Notes: a model not told the origin generated them from the letters alone. Shown: positions 52,658 to 61,702, numbered from the stretch's first letter. The stretch: 64,000 bases of DNA from Vibrio maerlii (GCF_003415655.1 NZ_QRHC01000002.1:310008-374007); one strand, 5' to 3'. Made by a program: numbers and translations.

Positions 52658-53251
52658 TTACTGAATAAGCATAAAAGTCGCAACAGCGGCTAAGATGCAA
52701 CCAAGGCTGCGATTGATCCACCTCAAGTACTTATCTGACTTGATAACATAATTAAGAGTGCCTCCAAAATACGCCCAGATACACATTCCCACCGCGCCAA
52801 TAATGATGAATGACGTAAAAACAAACGTCACCTCCATTGTAGATGCTCTCTCATGGGGTAGAAACTGTGTCAGTACAGTGAGTACTCCGACCCAGACTTT
52901 AGGGTTAAGAAGTTGAATAAATACGCCAGACAAAAAGCCTTGGTGATCTTTCTTAGGCGACGCTTTTCCATTTGATGAGATAAGCCCCCACGCTAGATAA
53001 AACAGATAAGATATTCCTGCAAACTTGAGCGTTAAATACACGCTAGGATACATAAGGAGAATGTTACTTAGCCCTAGAAGACTTCCAGCCATTATAACTG
53101 TTACGCCAAATGAGCTTCCTGCAATGAAAGGCAGTGTCGATCTAAAGCCATACCGACTTGATAAGCCCAGCAGAGCAATGTTACCTGCACCCGGAGCGAT
53201 TGATATTGAGCAAGAAAATAATAAAAAAGCCATTACTAATTGTGAACTCAT
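52658..53251 (-). CDS. LysE/RhtB-family amino-acid exporter
   Basis: 197 residues with six membrane helices. The N-terminal block APGAGNIALLGLSSRYGFRST matches the LysE family signature (PGP...G). The segment NPKVWVGVLTVLTQF in the middle is also conserved. It exports amino acids from the cytoplasm. The divergent gene 114 nt away is an Lrp-type regulator, the usual arrangement for leucine-responsive export, so the regulator very probably controls it. Confidence 0.9.
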   Translation of the reverse strand: MSSQLVMAFLLFSCSISIAPGAGNIALLGLSSRYGFRSTLPFIAGSSFGVTVIMAGSLLGLSNILLMYPSVYLTLKFAGISYLFYLAWGLISSNGKASPKKDHQGFLSGVFIQLLNPKVWVGVLTVLTQFLPHERASTMEVTFVFTSFIIIGAVGMCIWAYFGGTLNYVIKSDKYLRWINRSLGCILAAVATFMLIQ

Positions 53252-53365
53252 ATGCGCCTCTTAAAGAAAAGTTGAGAACCCTAATCTTAAAGAAAGCGCT
53301 AGAAATAAGATTGCCATTAACACTATCATTAGGGACCATTTGAGCAGAAAAATTCAGATTTAGTC

Positions 53366-53848
53366 ATGATTGAGAAAGAAATCCCCACACCAGAGCTTGA
53401 TGAGATTGATATGTCTATATTGCGCATTATTCAGAAGGAGGGGCGAATCAGTAACAGTAAGCTCGCAGAAAGAGTCAATCTGAGTGAGACACCTTGTTGG
53501 CGTCGTTGGAAAAAACTGGAAGAATCTGGCTATATTGATAATTACACGGCAGTTTTAAACCGCAAAAAACTGAACTTACCCGTATCCGGGTTTACTCATG
53601 TCACACTAAGTAACCATGATGAAGTAAGCACGAGTCCATTCGAAAAATTTGTAGAGTCAGTAGATTGGATCACCATGTGCCACTGCATTGTGGGTAATGC
53701 CGATTACATCGTACTTATTATCGCCAAAGACCTTGAGCAATTATATGAGCGCCTTAACGAGCTGAGAAAAGTGGCGGGTGTAACGGCGCTTCAATCGAAT
53801 ATATCTATCCATGAACTCAAAAATACCGCTCAACTTCCTATTGATTAA
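53366..53848 (+). CDS. Lrp/AsnC-family transcriptional regulator
   Basis: 160 residues. The N-terminal helix-turn-helix (about 13-60: LDEIDMSILRIIQKEGRISNSKLAERVNLSET in two parts) is followed by the AsnC-type ligand domain (about 75-150, with CHCIVGNADYIVLI as the effector-binding GNADY segment). Such regulators sense amino acids. It is divergent from the LysE exporter and is its likely regulator. Confidence 0.92.
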   Translation: MIEKEIPTPELDEIDMSILRIIQKEGRISNSKLAERVNLSETPCWRRWKKLEESGYIDNYTAVLNRKKLNLPVSGFTHVTLSNHDEVSTSPFEKFVESVDWITMCHCIVGNADYIVLIIAKDLEQLYERLNELRKVAGVTALQSNISIHELKNTAQLPID

Positions 53849-53867
53849 CAGGAATTGCCAAGTATTG

Positions 53868-53896
53868 AAGGGCAAGTAATACCATCACTTGCCCTT
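53868..53896. terminator. hairpin between convergent lrp-like and secF genes
   Basis: AAGGGCAAGT (53868-53877) and ACTTGCCCTT (53887-53896), perfect 10-bp stem, 9-nt loop; weak T-runs both sides. Serves as terminator for the Lrp-type gene and perhaps secF. Confidence 0.72.
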
Positions 53897-53914
53897 GTCA
53901 TTAATCCTCTGCTG

Positions 53915-54817
53915 TTAAGGTGCCGAATCGATCTCTACGGGCAAATAATGCTTCGGTTCTAACTTGAGCCATTCTGGCAAAATGGTCCCAATCGAGATTG
54001 ATGACCACGTACCACTCAACACACCAATGAACATCGCTGTCGAGAACCCTTGTAGTGCGCCACCACCAAGAATCCACAATGCTCCCACAGTGATCAGCGT
54101 AGTGCCCGATGTCACCATAGTGCGAGAGAAAGTAGTGATGATTGACTGGTCGTTAATCTTGCTCGTATCCCAGTCTTGTTTAGAGATAAGCAGCTCACGA
54201 ATACGGTCAGCAATGATGATTGAGTCATTCAGTGAGTAACCAAGGATTGCCAGAATCGCAGCAAATACGGTGAGGTTGAACTCCATTTGCGTGAAAGCAA
54301 AGAAGCCAAGAACCAACAACACATCATGACCCAGTGCGAACAACGAACCGCTCGCCAAGCGCCATTCAAAGCGGAAACACAAGTACGCAAGAATCGCTAG
54401 TACGGTGATAAGCAGCGCCAAGCCACCTTGTTCAAACAGCTCCTGACCCACTTGTGCGCCAACGATGCTGTTGCTGATCACCTCTACTTTTGAAGAGATT
54501 GGCGACAGGATTTCTGCCACTTGTGGCGCCGCTACCTCACCCTCTGGTGCTAAGTAACGAATCACCCAGCGACCTTCTTCTCCCGATTGAGTAATAGAAG
54601 CTGAATCACCTAATTCTGGTCTTAGGGTATTCAGCAATTGGTTTTGATTTAGCTGTGGGTCAACCTTAACTTCCGTGACCATACCGCCAGTGAAATCCAA
54701 ACCCAGATTTAGGCCATTCATTGCAAGGCTGATGGACGACACCACCATAAGCAGAATCGAAACGAAGGTCGTGAAGTAACGAATCTTACGAATATTTTGT
54801 TTTAGCATTTCAATCAT
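53915..54817 (-). CDS. secF: protein translocase subunit SecF (second set)
   Basis: 300 residues, typical SecF length. Six membrane helices and the LGLDFTGGMVTEV periplasmic start (P1 domain) are visible, as are the GYSLNDSIIIADRIREL membrane signature and TTLITVGALWILGGGALQGF. It uses the proton or sodium motive force with SecD to complete translocation. The start lies 2 nt after the secD stop, so secD-secF is one transcription unit. Together with vemP upstream this is the SecDF2-type set of Vibrio. Confidence 0.95.
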   Translation of the reverse strand: MIEMLKQNIRKIRYFTTFVSILLMVVSSISLAMNGLNLGLDFTGGMVTEVKVDPQLNQNQLLNTLRPELGDSASITQSGEEGRWVIRYLAPEGEVAAPQVAEILSPISSKVEVISNSIVGAQVGQELFEQGGLALLITVLAILAYLCFRFEWRLASGSLFALGHDVLLVLGFFAFTQMEFNLTVFAAILAILGYSLNDSIIIADRIRELLISKQDWDTSKINDQSIITTFSRTMVTSGTTLITVGALWILGGGALQGFSTAMFIGVLSGTWSSISIGTILPEWLKLEPKHYLPVEIDSAP

Positions 54818-54819
54818 GA

Positions 54820-56649
54820 TTACACCCTTACATCACGGCGGCCATCGCGGCCCCAAACTAGATTGATCATTGCTCGCGAGGCAAACACGCCCGTGAACAT
54901 ACTGGTTAGCAGGCCAAGACCCAGTGTCAAAGCAAAGCCTTGGATTGGACCATTACCTATGGTGTAAAGGATCACGGCTGTGATCATGGTGGTGATGTTG
55001 GCATCAAGAATGGTGGAAAAAGCACTGTCAAACCCCGTATCAATGGCTTGTGCGAAACTGCGACCTTCGCGCATTTTGTCTTTGATACGCTCAAAAATAA
55101 TAACGTTAGTATCCACTGCCATACCGACAGTTAGCACTAAACCTGCGATACCAGGAAGGGTTAATACTGCGCCTGGAATTAGTGCAATAAGACCTAACAG
55201 ACACAACATGTTTGCACACAATGCAATGTTCGCAACCCAACCTAAACGGCGGTACCAGCACGCCATAAACATAAGAGTTAAGCCCATACCAAGTGCAAGG
55301 GCAGCAAAGCCATTTGCGATGTTTTCTGCACCTAGTGATGCGCCTATAGTGCGCTCTTCAACAATGGTAACGGGCGCAGTGAGTGAACCTGCACGCAACA
55401 GTAAGGCCAGCTCTTGTGCATCGGCCATACTTCCAGCCCCCGTAATACGGAACTGGCTACCCAACTTAGCTTGGATGGTCGCGACGCTAATCACGCGCTC
55501 ATCAAGCTGAGTCTCGCCACGTTGATTCGTGGTGTACTCACGATATACCGTCGCCATTGGTTTGCCGATGTGAGCACCAGAGAAGTCACTCATCTTCTTA
55601 CCACCAGCTTGATCTAGTGAGATATTCACCTCAGACATACCCATCTCCCCGACACCAGCTCGAGCATTGACAATGTGCTCACCCGTAAGCACTGGGCGTT
55701 TAGCTAGAACCACATTGCGACCATCACTATCAGGAAGCACCAAGCTTTGAAGGCTGCGAGCTTGGTCGCTGTCTTTTACTTCATAGAAAGCAAGGCTTGC
55801 GGTTGCACCAATCACGTTTTTAGCTTGTGCTGGGTCTTGAACACCAGGAAGCTCAATACGAATATGGTCTTTGCCTTGGCGCTGAACCATGGCTTCAGTA
55901 ATGCCTAGTTCTTCAATTCGGCCACGCATGATTTTCAGGTTTTGCTGGATAGTCGTGGTCTGAAATTCTTGAATATTTTGTTCACTAGGTTGAAGCTCAA
56001 AGCCATTATCAACTCTCGTGATTTGCCAACCCGTATAGTTTTGTTGAGCAAATTTCTGAGCAGCTTGAACGCCTTGCAAGTTTTGACTGGTCACAACAAT
56101 TTGATTATTGGCTTTAGTTCGAACCTGGACGCCTCGGATACGTTTCTCACGCAAGTTTGCTTTGAGCTCATCAACCAATGCATTGCGCTGCTCTTCAAAC
56201 GCTTTATCAACGTCCACATGCAGCAGGAATTGCACTCCACCACGTAGATCTAGGCCTAACTTGATAGGCCTAAACCCCAAATCACCAAGCCAACCCGGAG
56301 CAACAGAAACGTATGAGAAGGTGATCGTATCTTCTTCACCTAATTGTTGATTAAGCAGTTCACGAGCGTGACTTTGGTCATTCTCGTTGTCAAAAACGAT
56401 GATCGCCTTGTCACTCTCTTCGGTGATCTTGGCCGCGGAGATACCATCACTTTTTAACTGACGGTCAAGTTCCAGCGCTGATTGTTTGGCAGCACTGTTT
56501 GCCGAATAAGAAATTTGAATTGAGGGCTGCTCGCCAAACCAAGTTGGGATAGCGCTTAGAGTTAAGATAATTATTGTTGTGATCAGCACAACGTATTTCC
56601 ACGCCGAGTACTTATTCAGCACACGACGATTTGCGGTGTTTTTCTTCAT
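54820..56649 (-). CDS. secD: protein translocase subunit SecD (second set), regulated by VemP
   Basis: 609 residues. The first membrane helix (about 18-37), a large periplasmic domain with GLDLRGGVQFLLHVDVD (P1 base), and the C-terminal five-helix block with GMAVDTNVIIFERIKDKMREG are all present. It drives the late step of Sec export with the ion-motive force. The Shine-Dalgarno AAGGGA (56660-56665) lies partly inside a hairpin (56663-56719). In V. alginolyticus, stalled VemP exposes the secD2 ribosome site when SecDF activity is low; the arrangement here fits that scheme. Confidence 0.95.
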   Translation of the reverse strand: MKKNTANRRVLNKYSAWKYVVLITTIIILTLSAIPTWFGEQPSIQISYSANSAAKQSALELDRQLKSDGISAAKITEESDKAIIVFDNENDQSHARELLNQQLGEEDTITFSYVSVAPGWLGDLGFRPIKLGLDLRGGVQFLLHVDVDKAFEEQRNALVDELKANLREKRIRGVQVRTKANNQIVVTSQNLQGVQAAQKFAQQNYTGWQITRVDNGFELQPSEQNIQEFQTTTIQQNLKIMRGRIEELGITEAMVQRQGKDHIRIELPGVQDPAQAKNVIGATASLAFYEVKDSDQARSLQSLVLPDSDGRNVVLAKRPVLTGEHIVNARAGVGEMGMSEVNISLDQAGGKKMSDFSGAHIGKPMATVYREYTTNQRGETQLDERVISVATIQAKLGSQFRITGAGSMADAQELALLLRAGSLTAPVTIVEERTIGASLGAENIANGFAALALGMGLTLMFMACWYRRLGWVANIALCANMLCLLGLIALIPGAVLTLPGIAGLVLTVGMAVDTNVIIFERIKDKMREGRSFAQAIDTGFDSAFSTILDANITTMITAVILYTIGNGPIQGFALTLGLGLLTSMFTGVFASRAMINLVWGRDGRRDVRV

Positions 56650-56662
56650 ATACCGTGTATCC

Positions 56663-56719
56663 CTTCGAAGATACCAATCACATCAACTACCTAGTTAATC
56701 CGATTGGTATGAAGCGAAG
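56663..56719 (-). promoter_or_regulatory. hairpin that can sequester the secD Shine-Dalgarno site
   Basis: In the vemP-secD gap, ATACCAATC (56671-56679) pairs with GATTGGTAT (56702-56710) and the outer CTTCG (56663-56667) with CGAAG (56715-56719). The outer arm overlaps the secD Shine-Dalgarno (56660-56665). Two more inverted repeats lie between it and the vemP stop (TGGATAAC/GTTATCCA at 56737-56777 and TTCACGTCA/TGACGTGAA at 56781-56800). Confidence 0.7.
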
Positions 56720-56811
56720 TCTTAAAATAGAATATTTGGATAACAGAATGCACACGCCACCTAGGGCGAGTTATCCATTGTTCACGTCAACTGACGTGAA
56801 TTTGAGAGGTA

Positions 56812-57261
56812 TTACGAAGCGTACTGACCGTTTAACGCCACATACATAGCATTCGAGTCTTTCCATCCCGATAAACGGTGATTGGGAGAGTAATGATAGA
56901 AGGTCGACTGATTGTGCAGCCAACGAATATCACTCAGGCTATAGGCATAGCCAATGTTGGTATAGAAAGGATTAAAGCTCTGACTATCAAACGTCTCACC
57001 TTCGTCATCCACTGTCTTACGCAGATTAGAAGACCAGCGATGCGAGCTGAATATCCCAACCGCGTCTTGAGTAACACGGCTTTGTGAGATAGGGACTTGT
57101 GAAGAACTCTCAGAGTTTGATTCCGAGTCACTGAGATTTACAGTGTAAAGGGCATCAATATCAATTGGGGTTGTTGACGAATGGGCAGCCGAAACCTGCA
57201 CTGGCGACAACGCCATTGCAAGAAGTAACATCCACACATTTCTAATCACTAGCCAAGACAT
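56812..57261 (-). CDS. vemP: VemP, secretion-monitoring arrest peptide
   Basis: 149 residues. A signal peptide (about 1-25, ending VQVSA) precedes a Ser/Asn-rich region and a C-terminal arrest segment HRLSGWKDSNAMYVALNGQ (residues 128-146). It closely matches the V. alginolyticus VemP arrest sequence as I recall it, and the stalling Gln is three residues from the end in both. VemP pauses the ribosome unless its export pulls it free, and stalling raises SecDF2 synthesis. The gene stops 162 nt before secD on the same strand. The ribosome site before the ATG is weak. Very confident identification by motif. Confidence 0.92.
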   Translation of the reverse strand: MSWLVIRNVWMLLLAMALSPVQVSAAHSSTTPIDIDALYTVNLSDSESNSESSSQVPISQSRVTQDAVGIFSSHRWSSNLRKTVDDEGETFDSQSFNPFYTNIGYAYSLSDIRWLHNQSTFYHYSPNHRLSGWKDSNAMYVALNGQYAS

Positions 57262-57281
57262 TCAGCAATACCCAATCAAAA

Positions 57282-57322
57282 AGACCGCCTTAATATCACG
57301 AACTGCGATACTAAGGCGGCCT
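57282..57322 (-). terminator. terminator after the TlpA-like gene
   Basis: AGACCGCCTTA (57282-57292) pairs with TAAGGCGGCCT (57312-57322) with one mismatch; a TTTTT run follows the stem on the minus strand. It separates the scs-like operon from vemP. Confidence 0.82.
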
Positions 57323-57395
57323 AAAATTATACTAGATTTGCTCAAACGCAAATGATTCTGAGCAATCTTTTATAAATATTCACACTTCTTGAGTT

Positions 57396-57902
57396 CTACT
57401 TCGCTAGCCATACTCTCGCAAGTAAACCCGGAGGTGTTGTTATACCCGTCGTAGCAGAGTGAATTTCTCCATTTCGGACAATCACGACCGTTGGCGTCAC
57501 GCTGACACCCCATTGCCGTGAGATGCGTCCAGTAGGATCATTCAAGTTTTCGAACTGATAGTCATGCGCCTGTAAAAAGCGTGACACTCTTTCATCACTC
57601 CCTGACGATATAGGGATCCCAACAACAGAGTAGTGTTCGCTATCACTCATCCAATTGACTGTGGGAGTGACAAACTTACATGCTGGACACCAAGTAGCCC
57701 AAAAGTAAACCAGTACGGGCTTTTCCTTACTCATGGTAATAACGTCCACCACTTGACCTGACGTCGTAAAGCCCTGTACTTCAGGTAGCTCGACCTGAGG
57801 CATATCTTGAGAGCGCCATACATCCATAGCGAAAGAGAGTACTGTGATCAGAGCAAGGGTAAACAGAATCTCGCGGATACGACGTTTCCATTTGCTGCTC
57901 AT
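57396..57902 (-). CDS. TlpA/ScsD-like membrane-anchored thioredoxin
   Basis: 168 residues. One N-terminal membrane helix (about 12-30) is followed by a thioredoxin fold with WATWCPACK as active site and a cis-proline loop in VSVTPTVVIV. It would reduce disulfides or sulfenic acids in the periplasm. Its start overlaps the stop of the DsbD-like gene by 4 nt (ATGA), so the two are translationally coupled. The pairing of ScsB-like reductase and ScsD-like thioredoxin matches copper-tolerance loci. Confidence 0.88.
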   Translation of the reverse strand: MSSKWKRRIREILFTLALITVLSFAMDVWRSQDMPQVELPEVQGFTTSGQVVDVITMSKEKPVLVYFWATWCPACKFVTPTVNWMSDSEHYSVVGIPISSGSDERVSRFLQAHDYQFENLNDPTGRISRQWGVSVTPTVVIVRNGEIHSATTGITTPPGLLARVWLAK

Positions 57903-60007
57903 AATTGCACTCTCCCACTCGCCAAACCAATAGCTTGCATTACCGACTCTTCCGTTAAGATCACCGGTAACGGGATGCCATTGGGTGCTGCTGGTCCATA
58001 AACCATATTGAACGGCACACCAAAACGACCATTATCACGTAAATAAGAGGTCACACTTTCACTTGGCGTTGTCCAATCACCCAGCATAGGAACAACGTCA
58101 GATTGAGCAAGCGTGCTGTAGACAGGATCTTGCAATATCACACCTATCTTGTTGGCTTTACAGGTAATGCACCAATCAGCAGTAACGTTAACAAACACCG
58201 TTTTACCCTCATAGACATGTTGCTCTATTGATTGAACGGATAGCCTTTCCCAATCAGGATCGTCAGGTAACGGGGTCGCCCAGCGGTCTGCTGTCATGCT
58301 ACCAACAATCATCCCCAAGGATGCCAATATAATCACACTACCGCCAAACAGCGCTGCCGGCTTCTCTCCATAGACTCTCAATACGCGCACCACCACCCAC
58401 GCAAATGCAAGAATACCGATGACGTACACCCAAAAGATAGGCAAATGGTTAGACAACAGCGTTAGTAGCCATAGGCTGGTCAGCAACATCATTGCGCCAA
58501 ATGCCAGCTTGATGCTACTCATCCATTTGCCCGGCTTTGGTAGCGCTAAAGCCATTGCAGGGAAGAGTGCAACCAAAATCCACGGCAAAGCCATCCCCAG
58601 CGCCAAGGCTGTAAATATAGCGAACATGGTCATACTATTGGTGGCAAGAGCAAAGGCCACAGCGGTACCCAAGAAAGGTGCCGAGCACGGGGTTGCCAAT
58701 AGTGTGGCAAACATACCTTGGGTAAAGTGGCCTCGATAAGAGTTATCCCCTTGGCTTCCTAACCATGTCGTGGTTTTCGAGCTAAGGCGAATCTCAAACA
58801 GACCCAACATATTGGCACCGAACAGGGCAGTCACCAAAACCATTAATCCGATAAACCAGCCGCTCTGGAACTGAATGCCCCAACCAATGGCGCTACCCGA
58901 AAGCTTGAGAATCAACAAGAAGATAGCAAGCAGCCAGAACGAGAATAAAATACCACTTGCAGACGCTAGGAACTGCAACCGAATCTGTTTTTTCTCCAAG
59001 CCATGTGCCCCAACCACACTACTGAGCTTCATGCCCAAAACAGGCAGAACACAAGGCATTACGTTTAGGAGTAAGCCTCCAATCAGAGCGAGTAAAAACA
59101 TCTCGGCAATGGAATAGGAAGCGCTATGTGTAGAAACGGAGCCGCTTGTAATGGTCGCAGACTGCTCTGCAATAAAGTTCTCATCTTGGACTGTGATATT
59201 CAGCGCCTCACCGCTAAGCTGAGGCGAGCCTAACCAACTCGTCACATCATAAGTAGCAACCAAGCGGTCGTTATCAATAACCAAGTTTTGCTGAACAAAC
59301 ACTGAATCAACCACCGTTTCACTCTCTCCATCAAGTAAAATAGTCGGTTGCTGCCAACCCAATTGCTTATCCATAACAACTTGCAGCTTGCTTTGCCCAA
59401 CATCCCAGCGAGCTTCAACACCGCCAATCAATGGCGATGATTGCGGCACTTGGCTGATACCCTGAGCATAGACGTGCATAGCGTCTTGGTTGACCTGGAG
59501 TTCATTTGGAATGAAAGAGAGTTCAAATGGATAGTCGGTCAACACACAAATGGTTGTGCATGATGACAGTGTTAGATTTGCATTGAGAATGACAGGTTGT
59601 GACAGTTCCTCGATGTATAACGTCATCGGGAAGATCACTCGCTGTTTATAACCGAGCGTTTCAACACCTAGCACGTCAAAACGGGTTGGGTAAGGCCAAT
59701 GCCAGTCGATGTTTTGGATGTTACTTGAGTTATCCCAAGCAATAGTTGGAGCAACCCCACCTTCTCCCGGACTTCGCCAGTAAGTTTTCCAGTCTCCAGA
59801 AAGCATCACCTCTAGATAACCAGTGACGGTTTGATGTTGCGGATCGACCTGGCCAGTAAGAACGAACTGAGTTTTAACGGGTGGGTGATCCAGATTTTGT
59901 AGCCACCCAGAGCTCACCACCGAGGCCTGAGCTACAGCAGAGAAAAATCCGAATAGCAGCAGGCCAAGAAGCCAGAGTGAGCGCTGCGTAGTGTGTCTGT
60001 TTTGCAT
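57899..60007 (-). CDS. DsbD/ScsB-family protein-disulfide reductase
   Basis: 702 residues. A signal peptide leads to an N-terminal periplasmic domain (about 30-260; two cysteines in LSSCTTICVLT), then eight membrane helices with the paired motifs PCVLPVLGMKLS and TPCSAPFLG, and a C-terminal thioredoxin domain with DWCITCK. It moves electrons from cytoplasmic thioredoxin to periplasmic targets. The N-terminal domain resembles ScsB rather than classic DsbD. The ATG at 60007 has AGG 7 nt upstream. Operon partners: TlpA-like gene downstream, a small membrane protein and the M23 peptidase upstream. Confidence 0.9.
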   Translation of the reverse strand: MQNRHTTQRSLWLLGLLLFGFFSAVAQASVVSSGWLQNLDHPPVKTQFVLTGQVDPQHQTVTGYLEVMLSGDWKTYWRSPGEGGVAPTIAWDNSSNIQNIDWHWPYPTRFDVLGVETLGYKQRVIFPMTLYIEELSQPVILNANLTLSSCTTICVLTDYPFELSFIPNELQVNQDAMHVYAQGISQVPQSSPLIGGVEARWDVGQSKLQVVMDKQLGWQQPTILLDGESETVVDSVFVQQNLVIDNDRLVATYDVTSWLGSPQLSGEALNITVQDENFIAEQSATITSGSVSTHSASYSIAEMFLLALIGGLLLNVMPCVLPVLGMKLSSVVGAHGLEKKQIRLQFLASASGILFSFWLLAIFLLILKLSGSAIGWGIQFQSGWFIGLMVLVTALFGANMLGLFEIRLSSKTTTWLGSQGDNSYRGHFTQGMFATLLATPCSAPFLGTAVAFALATNSMTMFAIFTALALGMALPWILVALFPAMALALPKPGKWMSSIKLAFGAMMLLTSLWLLTLLSNHLPIFWVYVIGILAFAWVVVRVLRVYGEKPAALFGGSVIILASLGMIVGSMTADRWATPLPDDPDWERLSVQSIEQHVYEGKTVFVNVTADWCITCKANKIGVILQDPVYSTLAQSDVVPMLGDWTTPSESVTSYLRDNGRFGVPFNMVYGPAAPNGIPLPVILTEESVMQAIGLASGRVQL

Positions 60008-60070
60008 GTATGTACCTATAAAAAATAACAACGTAATAATGTGCTGGCATCTCGCCAGTTCATTGCGCGT

Positions 60071-60427
60071 TTATTCTCTAAAAACACATAAAGTGAGATG
60101 TACCCTTCGCCGTTTAGCGATTGGTTCTGTGAAAAGGTAGTACGGATTAGGCGTTGATAAAAGCCAAGTCACCAACACCAAAGCAAAGATAAATAGAAAT
60201 ATCGCTTGAGAATCAACTTGATGTTGATGTGCGCTCAAAAGTTTCTCAGAAAGATCGCACTGCTCTGATTCTGCAGTGGATTGAGTTGTAAATGCATAAT
60301 CTTGATGAGCTTGATTAGGACATGAGGTGACAAAGCCAACATTTTTCGCCAGACACACAACCACCACCCACAAAACGAGGATAAGTGACCATTTGAATAA
60401 AGTATCTCTACGATGAGGAGTATGCAT
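60071..60427 (-). CDS. small membrane protein of unknown function, scs-type operon
   Basis: 118 residues with two hydrophobic segments (about 12-27 and 75-92). The segment between them is periplasmic or cytoplasmic with cysteines (CPNQAHQDY, SEQCDLSEKLL) and a His-rich stretch (SAHQHQVDSQ), suggesting metal binding. Size and location fit ScsA-like or DUF2946-like proteins, but I cannot confirm homology. It lies 18 nt after the M23 gene and 63 nt before the DsbD-like gene, all on one strand. Confidence 0.6.
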   Translation of the reverse strand: MHTPHRRDTLFKWSLILVLWVVVVCLAKNVGFVTSCPNQAHQDYAFTTQSTAESEQCDLSEKLLSAHQHQVDSQAIFLFIFALVLVTWLLSTPNPYYLFTEPIAKRRRVHLTLCVFRE

Positions 60428-60445
60428 GCTTCTTTTCGTTTGTCG

Positions 60446-61702
60446 TTAACTTCTATCAGGCAAAGTTTGATCGGTGACTTTGGCTATTATCAGTGAATCA
60501 AATGCCGAAACCCTAGCATTAAATGCAGCGCGATCTTCCTTAGAAATCGAACTAGCTAAAGGGAGATCCGCTTTCATTGGGTCAACCGCACGATTGCGCA
60601 CGAGTACCTCAAAGTGAAGATGGGGACCAGTGATTCGGCCTGTCGCACCAGATAACGCAATCTTTTGCCCTCTCGTTACATACTGTCCCTTTTTAACTAG
60701 GAATCTAGATAGGTGCAAATAGCGCGTGGTATATACACTATTGTGCTCAATGACTAAGTACTTTCCTGCATAAGGATGATTCCTTACCCCTACAACACGC
60801 CCATCACCGGTTGAATAGATAGGCGCACCAACAGGTGTAGCAAAGTCGGTTCCGTTATGCGGAGTAACTCGTCCCGTCACCGGGTGTTTACGCCTAGGGT
60901 TAAACGAAGAGGTAATGCGGCGATATTTACTATCGACTGGGTAGCGGTTAAATGCTCGCATCAAACTGTTACCATCACGGTCATAAAAACGCCCATCCTC
61001 AGCTAAAAACGCTGAAACCTCACGACCGCGCAAGTTAAAGGTAATGGCTTGAACTTCACTGTTGCCCGTCGCATGGTCATTCAAATATTGGTGGCTAATC
61101 AAAACATTGAATGAATCTCCCGCACGTAGTGAGCGAACAAAATCTATCTTATCTCTCAACACCTCAGTGATATTGCCGATCTGATTCGGAGACAAACCTA
61201 GTTTATACGCCGACATCGAAAAACTGCCGTTGATCGTGCCGCTATAGAGTTGTTCACGCCATTCACCGGCTTGCTCTTCAAACTCATAAACGAACTGGCC
61301 TTGCTCATCAAGAGTATAGACGGCTCTTTCCACAAGGCTGATATGGTAGGTCACTTGGATCAATGAACGATTGGTGCCATCAAGAACCAGTTCTAGATGA
61401 TCACCTGGCTTAATAGTATCAAGCTGTAGATGGTTGAGATCCGCTTCAAGCAGTTGCTGTAATTGATTATATGAAAGATCCCAAGCAGAAAAGATGTTGC
61501 TCAGCGTGTCGCCGACTTTAACGATGTAATGCACACGTATAGGTGAAGGCTCACGCTCAGGCTCTTGAGCGGGCGTGATGACAATATCGATGTCATCTAG
61601 GTTACTTAATGTTGGCGCTTGTTCCTGGAAGGCTGGGAGAAAGAATGCAGTCGCAAACGCAAGAGTCGCCACAGAAAGGGCAATAGCTCTGAAATGCTTC
61701 AT
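60446..61702 (-). CDS. M23-family peptidoglycan endopeptidase, ShyA-like
   Basis: 418 residues. A signal-anchor (about 5-25), a LysM/OapA-like domain (HYIVKVGDTLSNIFSAW..., about 58-105), a linking beta domain and a C-terminal LytM/M23 domain (about 270-385). Zinc ligands are His282 and Asp286 (HNGTDF) and His361, His363 (PHLHFEV). All four lie exactly 15 residues before the ShyA residues I recall (297, 301, 376, 378), supporting a ShyA-type DD-endopeptidase needed for cell elongation. Other paralogues (ShyB, ShyC) are possible. First gene of an apparent four-gene operon. Confidence 0.9.
   Translation of the reverse strand: MKHFRAIALSVATLAFATAFFLPAFQEQAPTLSNLDDIDIVITPAQEPEREPSPIRVHYIVKVGDTLSNIFSAWDLSYNQLQQLLEADLNHLQLDTIKPGDHLELVLDGTNRSLIQVTYHISLVERAVYTLDEQGQFVYEFEEQAGEWREQLYSGTINGSFSMSAYKLGLSPNQIGNITEVLRDKIDFVRSLRAGDSFNVLISHQYLNDHATGNSEVQAITFNLRGREVSAFLAEDGRFYDRDGNSLMRAFNRYPVDSKYRRITSSFNPRRKHPVTGRVTPHNGTDFATPVGAPIYSTGDGRVVGVRNHPYAGKYLVIEHNSVYTTRYLHLSRFLVKKGQYVTRGQKIALSGATGRITGPHLHFEVLVRNRAVDPMKADLPLASSISKEDRAAFNARVSAFDSLIIAKVTDQTLPDRS

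Noticed and set aside
52494..52721. 75-codon open frame on the minus strand
   Set aside because: It overlaps the 3' part of the LysE gene in another frame, lacks a ribosome site and has the odd composition (many Cys, Ser, Trp) of a shadow frame.
54980..55510. 176-codon open frame on the plus strand
   Set aside because: Lies wholly antisense to secD, whose coding sequence is unmistakable; composition is Ser/Arg/Pro-rich as expected from the reverse of a conserved gene.
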